DNA of 64,000 nucleotides from the NCBI GenBank assembly GCA_011391255.1, contig JAABQV010000006.1, forward strand, positions 62,001 through 126,000. The letters run 5' to 3'. Both the position numbers and the translations under genes were made by a program. Origin of the DNA: Dechloromonas sp. (GTDB lineage: Bacteria; Pseudomonadota; Gammaproteobacteria; Burkholderiales; Rhodocyclaceae). Below, piece by piece: positions 42,025 to 50,954 of this stretch; the stretch's first letter is position 1; each line of letters starts with the position of its first letter. The notes below the pieces were generated by a model that saw only the letters and a program-made list of their open reading frames with translations, was not told the origin of the DNA and made no database searches.

Positions 42025-43665
42025 ATGAGCCAAATCATTGAAGTCACCGTCCCTGACATTGGGGATTTTGAAAGCGTTCCGGTCATCGAGCTTTACGTTA
42101 AAGTCGGCGACAGCATCAAGGTTGACGATGCGATCTGTACCCTGGAATCCGACAAAGCCACCATGGACGTTCCCTCCACCGCTGCCGGCGTCGTTACTGA
42201 AGTTCTCGTTTCGCTTGGATCCAAGGTTGGCGAAGGCGCACTGCTGATCAAGGTTGAAGCGGGTGGCGCAGCTGCCGCCCCCGCACCCGCCGCTGCATCT
42301 GCTCCGGTTGCTTCTTCGGCACCTGCCGCCGCACCGGTTGCTGCTGCACCCGCCGCCGCTGGTGGCGGGATGGTTGAAGTCAAGGTGCCGGATATCGGCG
42401 ATTTTGCCGAAGTCCCGGTCATTGAGCTGTACGTCAAAGTCGGCGACAGCATCAAGGTTGACGATGCCATCGCCACCCTTGAGTCCGATAAAGCAACAAT
42501 GGACGTTCCGTCAACCGTCGCAGGCACGATCAAGGAAGTACTGGTTCAGATCGGTTCCAAGGTTGGCGAAGGCACAGTCTTGATCAAGGTTGAAACCGGC
42601 GCGTCTGCTCCGGATGCAGCCCCGGTTGCTCAGGCAGCGGCTGCACCGGCCGCCGCACAGGCTGCAATTTCTGCCCCGGTTTCAGCGTCGACCGTAACCA
42701 ATGCCCCGGTCGCCGTTGCTCCCGGCCTTCCGGCTGGCAGCAAGGTTCACGCCTCACCATCCGTCCGTGCCTATGCTCGCGAACTCGGCATTGACCTGTC
42801 CAAGGTTGCGGCGACGGGCCCGAAGAACCGTATCGTCAAGGAAGACCTGACCAAATACGTCAAGGGTGTGATGTCCGGCGCGATTTCCGGCCCGGTTGCC
42901 TCGGCGACGGGCGGCGTCGTTGGTGGCGGCGTGCTTGATCTGCTGCCCTGGCCAAAGGTCAATTTCGAGAAGTTTGGCGAAATCGAAGTCAAGCCGCTGT
43001 CACGCATCAAGAAAATTTCCGGTCAGAACCTCTCGCGCAACTGGGTGATGATTCCGGCCGTGACTTATCACGAAGATGCCGACATCACCGATCTCGAAGC
43101 CTTCCGCGTTCAACTGAACAAGGAAAACGAGAAGTCCGGGAACAAGCTGACCATGCTCGCCTTCCTGATCAAGGCCTGCGTCAAGGCGATGCAGCGCTAC
43201 CCGGAATTCAACTCCTCACTCGACGGCGACAATCTGGTGATGAAGAAATACTTCAACATCGGTTTTGCCGCTGATACGCCGAATGGTCTGGTCGTGCCGG
43301 TGATCAAGAACGCCGAGAAGAAAGGCGTCTTCGAGATTGCCAAGGAATCCGGCGAACTGGCCAAGCAAGCCCGTGATGGCAAGCTCAAGCCGGCTGATAT
43401 GTCGGGCGCCTGCTTCACCATTTCCAGCCTGGGCGGCATCGGTGGCACCTACTTCGCACCGATCGTCAATGCCCCGGAAGTCGCCATTCTCGGCGTCAAC
43501 AAGTCGGCACTGAAGCCGGTTTGGGATGGCAAGCAATTCGTCCCGCGCCTGACCTTGCCTTTGTCGCTGACCGCTGACCACCGCGTCATCGATGGCGCGC
43601 TGGCCACCCGCTTCAATGTCTATGTCGCTGAACTGCTGGCCGATATGCGCCGGATGATCGTCTAA
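42025..43665 (+). CDS. aceF: Dihydrolipoamide acetyltransferase (PDH E2)
   Basis: The 546-residue core of the PDH complex. It has two lipoyl domains with lipoyl lysines Lys44 and Lys156 (both in ESDKATMDVPS), joined by Ala/Pro-rich linkers, then an E1/E3-binding domain (~residues 238-280: HASPSVRAYARELGIDLSKV) and the catalytic domain ending with the active site ADHRVIDGALATRF. E. coli has three lipoyl domains; two are common in betaproteobacteria. GGGAGAGACAAC precedes the ATG. Confidence 0.97.
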   Translation: MSQIIEVTVPDIGDFESVPVIELYVKVGDSIKVDDAICTLESDKATMDVPSTAAGVVTEVLVSLGSKVGEGALLIKVEAGGAAAAPAPAAASAPVASSAPAAAPVAAAPAAAGGGMVEVKVPDIGDFAEVPVIELYVKVGDSIKVDDAIATLESDKATMDVPSTVAGTIKEVLVQIGSKVGEGTVLIKVETGASAPDAAPVAQAAAAPAAAQAAISAPVSASTVTNAPVAVAPGLPAGSKVHASPSVRAYARELGIDLSKVAATGPKNRIVKEDLTKYVKGVMSGAISGPVASATGGVVGGGVLDLLPWPKVNFEKFGEIEVKPLSRIKKISGQNLSRNWVMIPAVTYHEDADITDLEAFRVQLNKENEKSGNKLTMLAFLIKACVKAMQRYPEFNSSLDGDNLVMKKYFNIGFAADTPNGLVVPVIKNAEKKGVFEIAKESGELAKQARDGKLKPADMSGACFTISSLGGIGGTYFAPIVNAPEVAILGVNKSALKPVWDGKQFVPRLTLPLSLTADHRVIDGALATRFNVYVAELLADMRRMIV

Positions 43666-43675
43666 GGGGAATGCG

Positions 43676-45487
43676 ATGAGTCAATTAATTGAAGTAAAAG
43701 TCCCCGACATCGGCGATTTCGAAAGCGTGCCGGTGATCGACCTTTTTGTTAAGGTCGGCGACAGCATCAAGGTGGACGACGCTATCGTCACCCTGGAATC
43801 GGACAAGGCAACCATGGACGTGCCGAGTACCGTTGCCGGTATCGTCAAGGAAGTGCTGGTTCAGCTGGGTTCCAAAGTGGGCGAAGGTGCCTTGCTGATC
43901 AAGGTTGAAACAGGTGCAGCGTCCACTCCCTCTCCCCTCGCGGGAGAGGGCCGGGGAGAGGGGGCTGCTATAACTCCGATTCCGGCTGCCCCCCCCTCTC
44001 CCCCAGCCCCTCTCCCCAGCGGGGCGAGGGGAGCATTTGGCGGCAACGCCGATCTCGAGTGCGATATGCTCGTTCTCGGTGCCGGCCCCGGCGGTTACTC
44101 GGCGGCTTTCCGCTCGGCTGACCTCGGCATGAAGACAATCATCGTTGAACGCTACGCCACCCTCGGTGGTGTCTGCCTCAACGTCGGTTGCATTCCGTCC
44201 AAGGCCTTGTTGCACGTCGCGGCCGTCATGGAAGAGGCAGAACACGCCAACGCCCTCGGCGTCACCTTTGCCGCACCTACCGTCGACATCGACAAGCTGC
44301 GTGCCCACAAGGACAAGGTCGTCGGCAAGCTGACCGGCGGTCTGGCCGGCATGGCCAAGGGCCGCAAGGTCGACATCGTCCGTGGTTACGGCTCGTTCCT
44401 CGATGCTAATCATATTGAGGTTGAGGAAACCACCGGCACCAGTCAGGAAAAGACCGGCGCCAAGAAGATCATCAAGTTCCAGAAGTGCATCATTGCCGCC
44501 GGTTCGGCTGCCGTGCATCTGCCTTTCATTCCGAAGGACCCGCGCATTGTCGATTCGACCGGCGCGCTTGAACTGCGCTTCGTGCCGAAGAAGATGTTGG
44601 TCATCGGCGGCGGCATCATCGGTCTCGAAATGGCTACGGTCTACTCGACTTTAGGCTCCAAAGTTGATGTCGTTGAAATGGCCGATGCTCTGATGCAAGG
44701 TCCCGACCGCGACACGGTCAAGGTTTGGGAAAAGCAAAACGCCAGCCGTTTTGACCGGATCATGCTCAAGACACGCACAGTTGCAGTCGAAGCCAAGGAC
44801 GATGGCCTGTGGGTCAAGTTCGAAGGCGAAGGCGCACCGAATGCCGACGCCGTTCGTTACGACATGATTCTGCAAGCCGCCGGCCGCTCGCCGAACGGCA
44901 AGAAGATCGCTGCCGAAAAAGCCGGTGTCGCCGTGACCGAGCGCGGCTTCATCAATGTCGATGCGCAGATGCGGACCAACGTACCGCATATCTTCGCCAT
45001 CGGCGACCTGGTTGGCCAGCCGATGCTGGCCCACAAGGCCGTGCATGAAGCACACGTCGCCGCTGAAGTCGCCGCTGGTCAAAAGGCCGCTTTCGACGCC
45101 ACCGTGATTCCCGGTGTTGCTTATACCCACCCCGAAGTGGCATGGGTCGGCTACACCGAGGAACAGGCCAAAGCAGAAGGGCGCAAGATCGAATCAGCCA
45201 AGTTCCCTTGGGCGGCTTCCGGTCGGGCGATTGCCAACGGCTGCGACTACGGCTTCACCAAACTGATCTTTGATGCGGAAACGCATCGCGTCATCGGCGG
45301 GGCAATTGTTGGCCCGAACGCCGGCGACATGATCGGCGAGGTTTGTCTGGCTATCGAAATGGGTTGTGATTCGGTCGACATCGGCAAAACTATCCACCCG
45401 CACCCAACTTTGGGTGAGACAGTGGGCATGGCTGCTGAAGTCGCGCACGGTACCTGTACGGATGTGCCGGCGCCGCGTAAAAAGTAG
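43676..45487 (+). CDS. lpdA: Dihydrolipoamide dehydrogenase with N-terminal lipoyl domain
   Basis: E3 of the complex, reoxidising dihydrolipoamide with NAD+. It begins with its own lipoyl domain (Lys44, ESDKATMDVPS), then a linker, then the FAD/NAD flavoprotein: GAGPGGYSAAFRSADLG, redox pair GGVCLNVGCIPSKA, GGGIIGLEMATVYSTLG, FAIGDLVGQPMLAHKA and the C-terminal HPHPTLGET. The linker (residues ~84-121) is encoded by a palindromic repeat inserted in frame. 603 residues in total. A strong terminator follows, ending the operon. Confidence 0.97.
   Translation: MSQLIEVKVPDIGDFESVPVIDLFVKVGDSIKVDDAIVTLESDKATMDVPSTVAGIVKEVLVQLGSKVGEGALLIKVETGAASTPSPLAGEGRGEGAAITPIPAAPPSPPAPLPSGARGAFGGNADLECDMLVLGAGPGGYSAAFRSADLGMKTIIVERYATLGGVCLNVGCIPSKALLHVAAVMEEAEHANALGVTFAAPTVDIDKLRAHKDKVVGKLTGGLAGMAKGRKVDIVRGYGSFLDANHIEVEETTGTSQEKTGAKKIIKFQKCIIAAGSAAVHLPFIPKDPRIVDSTGALELRFVPKKMLVIGGGIIGLEMATVYSTLGSKVDVVEMADALMQGPDRDTVKVWEKQNASRFDRIMLKTRTVAVEAKDDGLWVKFEGEGAPNADAVRYDMILQAAGRSPNGKKIAAEKAGVAVTERGFINVDAQMRTNVPHIFAIGDLVGQPMLAHKAVHEAHVAAEVAAGQKAAFDATVIPGVAYTHPEVAWVGYTEEQAKAEGRKIESAKFPWAASGRAIANGCDYGFTKLIFDAETHRVIGGAIVGPNAGDMIGEVCLAIEMGCDSVDIGKTIHPHPTLGETVGMAAEVAHGTCTDVPAPRKK
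43928..44036. repeat. Palindromic repeat inserted in frame in lpdA
   Basis: About 110 bases made of two imperfect inverted halves, each rich in CCCTCTCCCC/GGGGAGAGGG; the first hairpin is 43928-43936 with 43942-43950. Such CT/GA-rich palindromes are usually intergenic. Here it encodes PSPLAGEGRGEG and PSPPAPLPSGARG-like linker sequence without a stop or frameshift. Confidence 0.75.
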
Positions 45488-45530
45488 CAAACTAGCCGGT
45501 GGCGCAGTTCTAAGCGCCGCCGCAAAAACA

Positions 45531-45573
45531 TTGGCCGAACTCCACGCATGTGGCGTTCGGCCAATTTATTTTT
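45531..45573 (+). terminator. Terminator of aceE-aceF-lpdA
   Basis: A 10-bp perfect stem (45531-45540 with 45555-45564), extended inward by CCAC/GTGG after one mismatch, followed by TTTATTTTT. It lies between the convergent lpdA and the biotin carrier gene and may serve both. Confidence 0.8.
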
Positions 45574-45596
45574 GGCGCTAGCGGCTCAACCGGCGA

Positions 45597-45989
45597 TCAG
45601 GCAAACTCAATCAGCACGTCGCCGGTCTGCACATGCTGGCCGGGTTTGACGTTAATGGCGGCAATGACTCCGGCGAGCGGCGCGGTGATATTGGTTTCCA
45701 TCTTCATTGCTTCGAGCAAAAGCAAGGAGTCGCCGGCCTCAATATTGTCGCCAGCGCTCGCCAGCACCTTGACGATAGTGCCGGAAACCGGACTGCGGCA
45801 GAGCTTTTCCTCGCCGGCACCGGAGGCCGGAGCGCTGCCCTTTGGCGCCGCCAGCGGGGCACTCGCAGCACTTCCGGCAAGTCGCGCCGAGCCGACTGGA
45901 TAGGCCGGTGGCAGGCTGGCGTTGTCGGCTTCGGCCACTTCGACCTCAACTTCATACATTTTTTCGTCGATGGTAATTCTTAGTTTCAC
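45597..45989 (-). CDS. Biotin carboxyl carrier protein (1.3S-like)
   Basis: A 130-residue biotin carrier. The N-terminus (MKLRITIDEKMYEVEVEV) is typical of transcarboxylase 1.3S and decarboxylase carriers, followed by an Ala/Pro linker and the biotinyl domain with the biotin Lys in LEAMKMET. Length matches the 1.3S subunit (~123 aa). It is last in a four-gene set with two carboxyltransferase subunits, so it would shuttle the carboxyl group between them. It is not the AccB of fatty-acid synthesis, whose partners are absent here. Confidence 0.88.
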   Translation of the reverse strand: MKLRITIDEKMYEVEVEVAEADNASLPPAYPVGSARLAGSAASAPLAAPKGSAPASGAGEEKLCRSPVSGTIVKVLASAGDNIEAGDSLLLLEAMKMETNITAPLAGVIAAINVKPGQHVQTGDVLIEFA

Positions 45990-46001
45990 GCTAATTTCCG
46001 A

Positions 46002-46289
46002 TCAATGAAGCCGATGTGAGGCATGGACGCCGATACGGCCAACCTGACCCCAGGCGCTGGAGTGCACCAGTCGCACTTGACGGATGCTGGCGCGAACACC
46101 GAGATAGGCGGCAACCGCTGCCGAAATAATGAGCAATTCTTCTTCGCTCGGCGCCGTCGCGACTGTTTGATCATCGGCAACGCGCAACTCAAGTTCGCTG
46201 ACCCGACGGCTGAGCGTGTTGATCTGCTCGCGCATCTGCGCAATCAGGGCTTGCAGTTCTTCGTCAGCTTGCTGCTTATCCATCTTCAT
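46002..46289 (-). CDS. Small accessory protein of the carboxyltransferase operon
   Basis: A 95-residue protein between the 12S-like and biotin-carrier genes. The first half is a coiled coil (ADEELQALIAQMREQINTLSRRVSELELRV); the second (EEELLIISAAVAAYLGVRASIRQVRLVHSSAWGQVGRIGVHASH) resembles the cytosolic C-terminus of decarboxylase gamma subunits. There is no membrane segment, so it cannot be the usual OadG/MmdD anchor. It probably holds the subunits together. The flanking gaps are 1 and 12 bases. Confidence 0.75.
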   Translation of the reverse strand: MKMDKQQADEELQALIAQMREQINTLSRRVSELELRVADDQTVATAPSEEELLIISAAVAAYLGVRASIRQVRLVHSSAWGQVGRIGVHASHRLH

Positions 46290-46290
46290 C

Positions 46291-47838
46291 CTAAAGCGGG
46301 ATCAAGCCGTGCTTCTTGTGCGGCCTGGGGACACGTTTGATGCGCAGGTATTCGAGCGCCTGCGCAATGTGCTGGCGGGTCAACGCCGGCTCGATAACCG
46401 CATCAACCAGGCGCTGCTCGGCCGCGACATACGGGTTGGAGAAGGTATCACGATAGCTGGCGATCAATTCAGCCCGGCGTTGCCCGGGGTTTTCGGCATC
46501 GCCGATTTCCTTGCGGAAAACAATTTCTGCCGCCCCTTCGGCACCCATCACGGCAATTTCCGCAGTCGGCCAGGCAAACACGCGGTCAGCATCGAGATCC
46601 TTGCCACACATCGCAAGGTAGGCGCCGCCGTAGCTTTTGCGCAGGATGACGGTGATCTTCGGCACCGTCGCTGACGAATAAGCAAAAAGCAGCTTGGCGC
46701 CGTGGCGGATGATGCCGCCGTACTCCTGCTCGACGCCAGGCATGAAGCCCGGAACGTCAACGAAAGTCACCAGCGGAATATTAAAGGCATTACAAAAACG
46801 GATGAAGCGCGCCGCCTTGGTCGAGGCATTGATGTCGAGCACCCCGGCCTTGACCGACGGCTGGTTGGCAACGATGCCCACCGAACTGCCGCAGACACGG
46901 GCAAAGCCGACGACAATATTCATCGCATGGCCGGCCTGCACTTCGAGAAAATCGCCGGCATCGACGATTGCTTCGATCACCGTGCGGACGTCGTAGCCTT
47001 GCTTGCTTTCCTCTGGCAACAGCGTTTCCAGCAGCGGATTGGCTTCAATCGAATAATCACCTTCAAGGATCGGCGGATCTTCGAGATTGTTTGACGGCAG
47101 GAAGCCGAGCAACTTGCGGCAGAGCGCGATGGCATGCTGGTCATCATCGGCAATGAAATGAATAACGCCGGAATGAACCATGTGCGAGTCGGGCCCGCCG
47201 AGTTCGTCGGCAGTCACCGTTTCGCCGGTCACCTGCTTGATGACCTGCGGCCCGGTAATAAACATCTGCGCCTGCCGGGTCTGGATGATGAAATCGGTCA
47301 GCGCCGGGCTGTAAGCCGCGCCGCCGGCACAAGGACCGCAAATAAGTGAAATTTGCGGGACGGCGCCGGAAAGCATCACATTGGCGTGAAAGACCTTGCC
47401 GTAACCCGACAGGGAAGCGATGCCTTCCTGCACCCGGGCGCCACCGGAATCGTTAATAAAGACAAAGGGCGAACCGGTCTTCAGCGAGGACTGCATGATC
47501 TCGGCGACCTTGATCGAGTGCATCTCGCCCGCCGAACCGCCGGCCACCGTGAAATCCTGACTGGCCAGATGCACCAGATGGCCGGCAATCGATGCCGCAC
47601 CGGTGATCACGCCGTCGGCAGGAAAGACCTTGTCAGCCATGCCGAACAGAGTCGCCCGGTGGCTGGCGAACTGCCCGATCTCTTCAAAGCTGCCGGCATC
47701 GACAAGGGCGGCAACCCGTTCGCGGGCGGTCAACCGCCCCGACTGGCGATGTTTTTCCTGCTTGTCGGCACCACCGCCGAGCGCCGAAAGATCACGGCGA
47801 CGGCGTAGTTCATCAATTTTGTCCTGCATGTTACTCAT
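46291..47838 (-). CDS. Acyl-CoA carboxyltransferase (12S / MmdA-like)
   Basis: A 515-residue carboxyltransferase of the propionyl/methylmalonyl-CoA type: GRLTARERVAALVD, FTVAGGSAGEMHSIKVAEIM, FINDSGGARVQEGIASLSGYG, GPCAGGAAYSPALTDF, VDVPGFMPGVEQEYGGIIRHGAKLLFAY and YGGAYLAMCGKDLDAD. Length is close to 12S of transcarboxylase (~524). It would take the carboxyl from methylmalonyl-CoA (or give it to propionyl-CoA). No biotin carboxylase gene is in the operon, which argues against a plain propionyl-CoA carboxylase. Confidence 0.88.
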   Translation of the reverse strand: MSNMQDKIDELRRRRDLSALGGGADKQEKHRQSGRLTARERVAALVDAGSFEEIGQFASHRATLFGMADKVFPADGVITGAASIAGHLVHLASQDFTVAGGSAGEMHSIKVAEIMQSSLKTGSPFVFINDSGGARVQEGIASLSGYGKVFHANVMLSGAVPQISLICGPCAGGAAYSPALTDFIIQTRQAQMFITGPQVIKQVTGETVTADELGGPDSHMVHSGVIHFIADDDQHAIALCRKLLGFLPSNNLEDPPILEGDYSIEANPLLETLLPEESKQGYDVRTVIEAIVDAGDFLEVQAGHAMNIVVGFARVCGSSVGIVANQPSVKAGVLDINASTKAARFIRFCNAFNIPLVTFVDVPGFMPGVEQEYGGIIRHGAKLLFAYSSATVPKITVILRKSYGGAYLAMCGKDLDADRVFAWPTAEIAVMGAEGAAEIVFRKEIGDAENPGQRRAELIASYRDTFSNPYVAAEQRLVDAVIEPALTRQHIAQALEYLRIKRVPRPHKKHGLIPL

Positions 47839-47850
47839 GGCAATTCCTGT

Positions 47851-49350
47851 TTATTCGCTGACCGGGGCAACCGAAACGCGGTGCGAACGGCCGTTTAGTC
47901 GAACATCGTAAGTCACCGGCGTAGTTAGTGGCGGCGGCCCGGCTGCCGGCTCACCGGGTTTGGCCGGCGCTAGCGGATCACGTCCGAGATTCTTCGGTCC
48001 CTGCGCGCGGGTGGCAAAAAAATCAGTGGCAACCTGCGGGAACATCGCATAAGTCAGGACATCCTCTTCGCTGCCATCGGTGCCCGGCAGCGCAGCGGCC
48101 GCTGCCTCCAGGGTGGCCCATTCGGGCTGCAAAAGATCGGCCGGACGGACTTCGATGGCTTCCTTGTGCGCCTGCTGCGCCGACTGCGCGAGCACCTGCG
48201 GATCGCGTTCGCCCGGCGCCTTGCCGTAGTACCCGAGCATCAGGTCGGCGAACTCGCTGGAGATCACCTTGTAGCGCCCCATCAGCACATTGAACACGGC
48301 CTGGGTGCCGACAATCTGGCTGGAAGGCGTCACCAGCGGCGGAAAACCGGCGTCCTCACGGACTCGCGGCACCTCGACCATGACTTCCTGGAGACGGTCG
48401 GCGGCGTTCTGCTGCTTGAGCTGGCTTTCCATATTGGAAATCATGCCGCCCGGTATCTGACTGTCGAAAATATCAGTTTCAACACCGTGGATATTCGACA
48501 TGAACGCCTGATAGCGCGGGCGCAAGCCGGCAAAGTGATCCTTGATGCGGTGCAGGCAGGCCTTGTTCAGTCGCGCTTCGTAGCCGGTGCCTTCGAGCAT
48601 TTCGACCAGACTTTCGGTCGGATTGTGGCCGGGGCCGAGGCTCAGCGAACTGATCGCGGTATCAACCCCGTCGGCGCCGGCCTCGATCGCTTTCATCAGC
48701 GACACCAAGGTAACGCCGGTGGTCGCATGGGTATGGACATGCACGCGGACATCCTGACCACAGCGATCCTTGATGCCTTTGACAATATCGTAGGCCGGCT
48801 GCGGCTTGAGCAGCGCCGCCATGTCTTTCAGGCAGATCGAATCGCAGCCCAGCTCAACCAGGCGCTCGGCCATTTCGATGAAGGTTTCGGTCGTATGCAG
48901 CGGGCTGACGGTATAACAGATCGTGCCCTGCGCATGCTTGCCATTGCGGCGGACGGCATTGACCGACTGGCGAATGTTTCGGATATCGTTGAGGGCATCG
49001 AAGACGCGGAAGACATCCATGCCGTTTTCAGCCGCCTTGTCGACAAAGCGGTCAACGACGCCGTCTTCATAATGGCGGTAGCCGAGCAGGTTCTGGCCAC
49101 GCAGCAACATCTGCAGGCGCGAGTTGGGCAGCAGGCGGCGGAAAGTGCGCAGGCGCTCCCAGGGGTCTTCGTTGAGAAAGCGGATACAGGCGTCAAAAGT
49201 CGCCCCACCCCAGCACTCAACCGACCAGTAGCCGGCCTGATCAATGTCGGCACAGGCCGGCACCATGTCTTCCAGCGCCATGCGGGTCGCCAACAGGCTT
49301 TGGTGCGCATCGCGCAGGCACAACTCGGTGATGTCGATAATCTTGCTCAT
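47851..49350 (-). CDS. Pyruvate/oxaloacetate carboxyltransferase (5S / OadA-like)
   Basis: A 499-residue protein with an HMGL-like TIM barrel (ITELCLRDAHQSLLATRM with the metal Asp, ECWGGATFDACIRFL, LLRGQNLLGYRHY, DSICLKDMAALL with the carbamylated Lys, and HVHTHATTGVTLV) and a conserved carboxylase domain. The length equals the 5S subunit (~505). A biotin attachment domain is absent from its C-terminus (TYDVRLNGRSHRVSVAPVSE resembles only the N-terminal edge of one), matching the separate biotin carrier downstream. ATG 49350 was chosen over an in-frame TTG 12 bases upstream. Confidence 0.88.
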   Translation of the reverse strand: MSKIIDITELCLRDAHQSLLATRMALEDMVPACADIDQAGYWSVECWGGATFDACIRFLNEDPWERLRTFRRLLPNSRLQMLLRGQNLLGYRHYEDGVVDRFVDKAAENGMDVFRVFDALNDIRNIRQSVNAVRRNGKHAQGTICYTVSPLHTTETFIEMAERLVELGCDSICLKDMAALLKPQPAYDIVKGIKDRCGQDVRVHVHTHATTGVTLVSLMKAIEAGADGVDTAISSLSLGPGHNPTESLVEMLEGTGYEARLNKACLHRIKDHFAGLRPRYQAFMSNIHGVETDIFDSQIPGGMISNMESQLKQQNAADRLQEVMVEVPRVREDAGFPPLVTPSSQIVGTQAVFNVLMGRYKVISSEFADLMLGYYGKAPGERDPQVLAQSAQQAHKEAIEVRPADLLQPEWATLEAAAAALPGTDGSEEDVLTYAMFPQVATDFFATRAQGPKNLGRDPLAPAKPGEPAAGPPPLTTPVTYDVRLNGRSHRVSVAPVSE

Positions 49351-49604
49351 AGCTTTGCTCAAAGGTTGGACGGCAAATGTCAGAAACCGTCAGTTCTCAC
49401 GCACAAAACGCTGGTTCAAGTCTCTAACACGGATTATATGATGCATTGCAGCAATGCTGCCAAATTGAGCATGCGACGTTGGCAACAAGCGTTCTTTTTT
49501 GGCATACCCATGCTTTGCGACAGGCATCAGGGCGGCTACGCTAAAATCAGTGAAATTCACTCAGTGCAACGGAAGCCGCGTCGCCCATTTTTTCGCCGAA
49601 AGCC

Positions 49605-50096
49605 ATGACAGCCAACCACCATCTCCCCCGCCGTTCATCAGAAGAACAAGCCCTCCTTGAAACCCAGTTGCGCGAAACGTTCGAGCAGCGCATGTGCTTC
49701 AATGAGTTACTCGGCTTCAAGGTAGCCTCTTTCGACCCGGCAGCGCCGGCACTAACGTTTGCCATGCGTCCGGATTTGATTGGCCATTACCTGCACGGCC
49801 GCCTGCATGGCGGAGTGATCTCTACCGCCCTCGACACGGTCGCCGGTTTTGCCGTCACCGTTGCGATAGCCGAGAAATTCAATAATGAATCCGCCGAGCA
49901 GATAGCCCATCGCTTCGGCCGGGTTGGCACCATTGATCTGCGTGCCGACTATCTGCACCAAGGCGTCGGCAAAAGCTTCCTGGCCAGCGGCAGGATTACC
50001 CGCCTGGGTGGCCGCATCGCTTCCGTTCAGATGACGCTGGTAAACGATACCGGCCTTTTGATTGCTACTGGCGGCGCTTCTTACGTTGTCAGCTGA
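49605..50096 (+). CDS. Hotdog-fold thioesterase (YigI/PaaI type)
   Basis: A 163-residue acyl-CoA thioesterase-like protein. The hotdog signature HLHGRLHGGVISTALDTVAGFAV-type segment (YLHGRLHGGVISTALDTVAG) and the later TIDLRADYLHQGV and GRIASVQMTLV strands fit the YigI/PaaI group. It would hydrolyse medium- or aryl-acyl-CoA in the cytosol. It is transcribed alone on the plus strand, divergent from the carboxyltransferase operon with a ~250-base gap that holds no other gene. Confidence 0.85.
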   Translation: MTANHHLPRRSSEEQALLETQLRETFEQRMCFNELLGFKVASFDPAAPALTFAMRPDLIGHYLHGRLHGGVISTALDTVAGFAVTVAIAEKFNNESAEQIAHRFGRVGTIDLRADYLHQGVGKSFLASGRITRLGGRIASVQMTLVNDTGLLIATGGASYVVS

Positions 50097-50141
50097 TTCG
50101 TACAAATCGAGGCGAGACCACCCTGAATCTGTAATCTGTTC

Positions 50142-50879
50142 TCAAACTGATATAACAACTTTCTGATAAAGACCGCCAAATCGACAAACTTTGACAATGC
50201 TTCGCGGAACCAGCCTCGGTTGGAGATAACTGCTGATCTCTTTTCGCCACAGATCGCAAGCAAAGGGCTCCAGTGCAACCAAAATCACTTTCATGACATA
50301 GCGAAGCGGGTTGCTCCACCCCGGCTTGTGATAGTCGACAATAACAACTTTTCCGCCTGGCCTTGTTACGCGGATGGCCTCGGCCAGCGTGGCTCGCCGG
50401 ACAGCTTCAGGCTGCTCGTGCAGCAGGAAAAATAGCAGGGTCGAGTCAAAACTGGCGTCTGGAAATTGCAGATGGCTGGAATCCTGATGATGCAGGCGAA
50501 CGCGAGCATCAGGCACCAGCTTGGAGCGCAGGTTATCAAGCTGAATCGGCGCAACGTCGATCACATCCAGCGTTGCCTTTTTACCCATCCGGTTGGCAAT
50601 CTGTTGTGTAAAGTCGCCGTACACACAGGCCAACTGCAGGATTTTTTGATCACTTGCGTCACCTAAATCATTCAGCGCAAGGTCACGCAATTTTCTGAAA
50701 TTACCCCAGAGAATCAGATTAACCAGCCATTCGCGCTCAAATAAACGTACCGCATTGGGGTGAAGGTATGCCCACCAGTAGGTCGTTTCAAGATATTCCG
50801 GAATACTTGGATCAGAGCCAGTGCGAGGCAGATGTTCAAGGGGGGAAAGGGCGGCGACGCATTCAGCGCTTTGCTTCAT
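50142..50879 (-). CDS. rquA: RquA-type rhodoquinone biosynthesis protein
   Basis: A 245-residue class I methyltransferase-fold protein with the RquA hallmarks: IPEYLETTYWWAYLHPNAV, FEREWLVNLILWGNFRKLRD, the altered SAM loop LQLACVYGDFTQQ and LDVIDVAPIQLDNLRSKL. RquA converts ubiquinone to rhodoquinone, the low-potential quinone that lets fumarate reductase run anaerobically. It follows the cytochrome b gene by 75 bases on the same strand and may be co-transcribed with the sulfur/cytochrome cluster. If the call were wrong it would be another methyltransferase, but the signature blocks are distinctive. Confidence 0.85.
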   Translation of the reverse strand: MKQSAECVAALSPLEHLPRTGSDPSIPEYLETTYWWAYLHPNAVRLFEREWLVNLILWGNFRKLRDLALNDLGDASDQKILQLACVYGDFTQQIANRMGKKATLDVIDVAPIQLDNLRSKLVPDARVRLHHQDSSHLQFPDASFDSTLLFFLLHEQPEAVRRATLAEAIRVTRPGGKVVIVDYHKPGWSNPLRYVMKVILVALEPFACDLWRKEISSYLQPRLVPRSIVKVCRFGGLYQKVVISV

Positions 50880-50954
50880 TAATGGTTTTCTCTTGTTGTT
50901 CGTAAGCCGGGCAGAAGCATAACCCTGGTTCTGCCCGTTAGCAGCTGTGACGCG

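Noticed and set aside
45597..49350. Sodium-pumping oxaloacetate or methylmalonyl-CoA decarboxylase
   Set aside because: The membrane beta subunit and a membrane-anchored gamma subunit are missing; the small protein has no hydrophobic segment long enough to cross the membrane.
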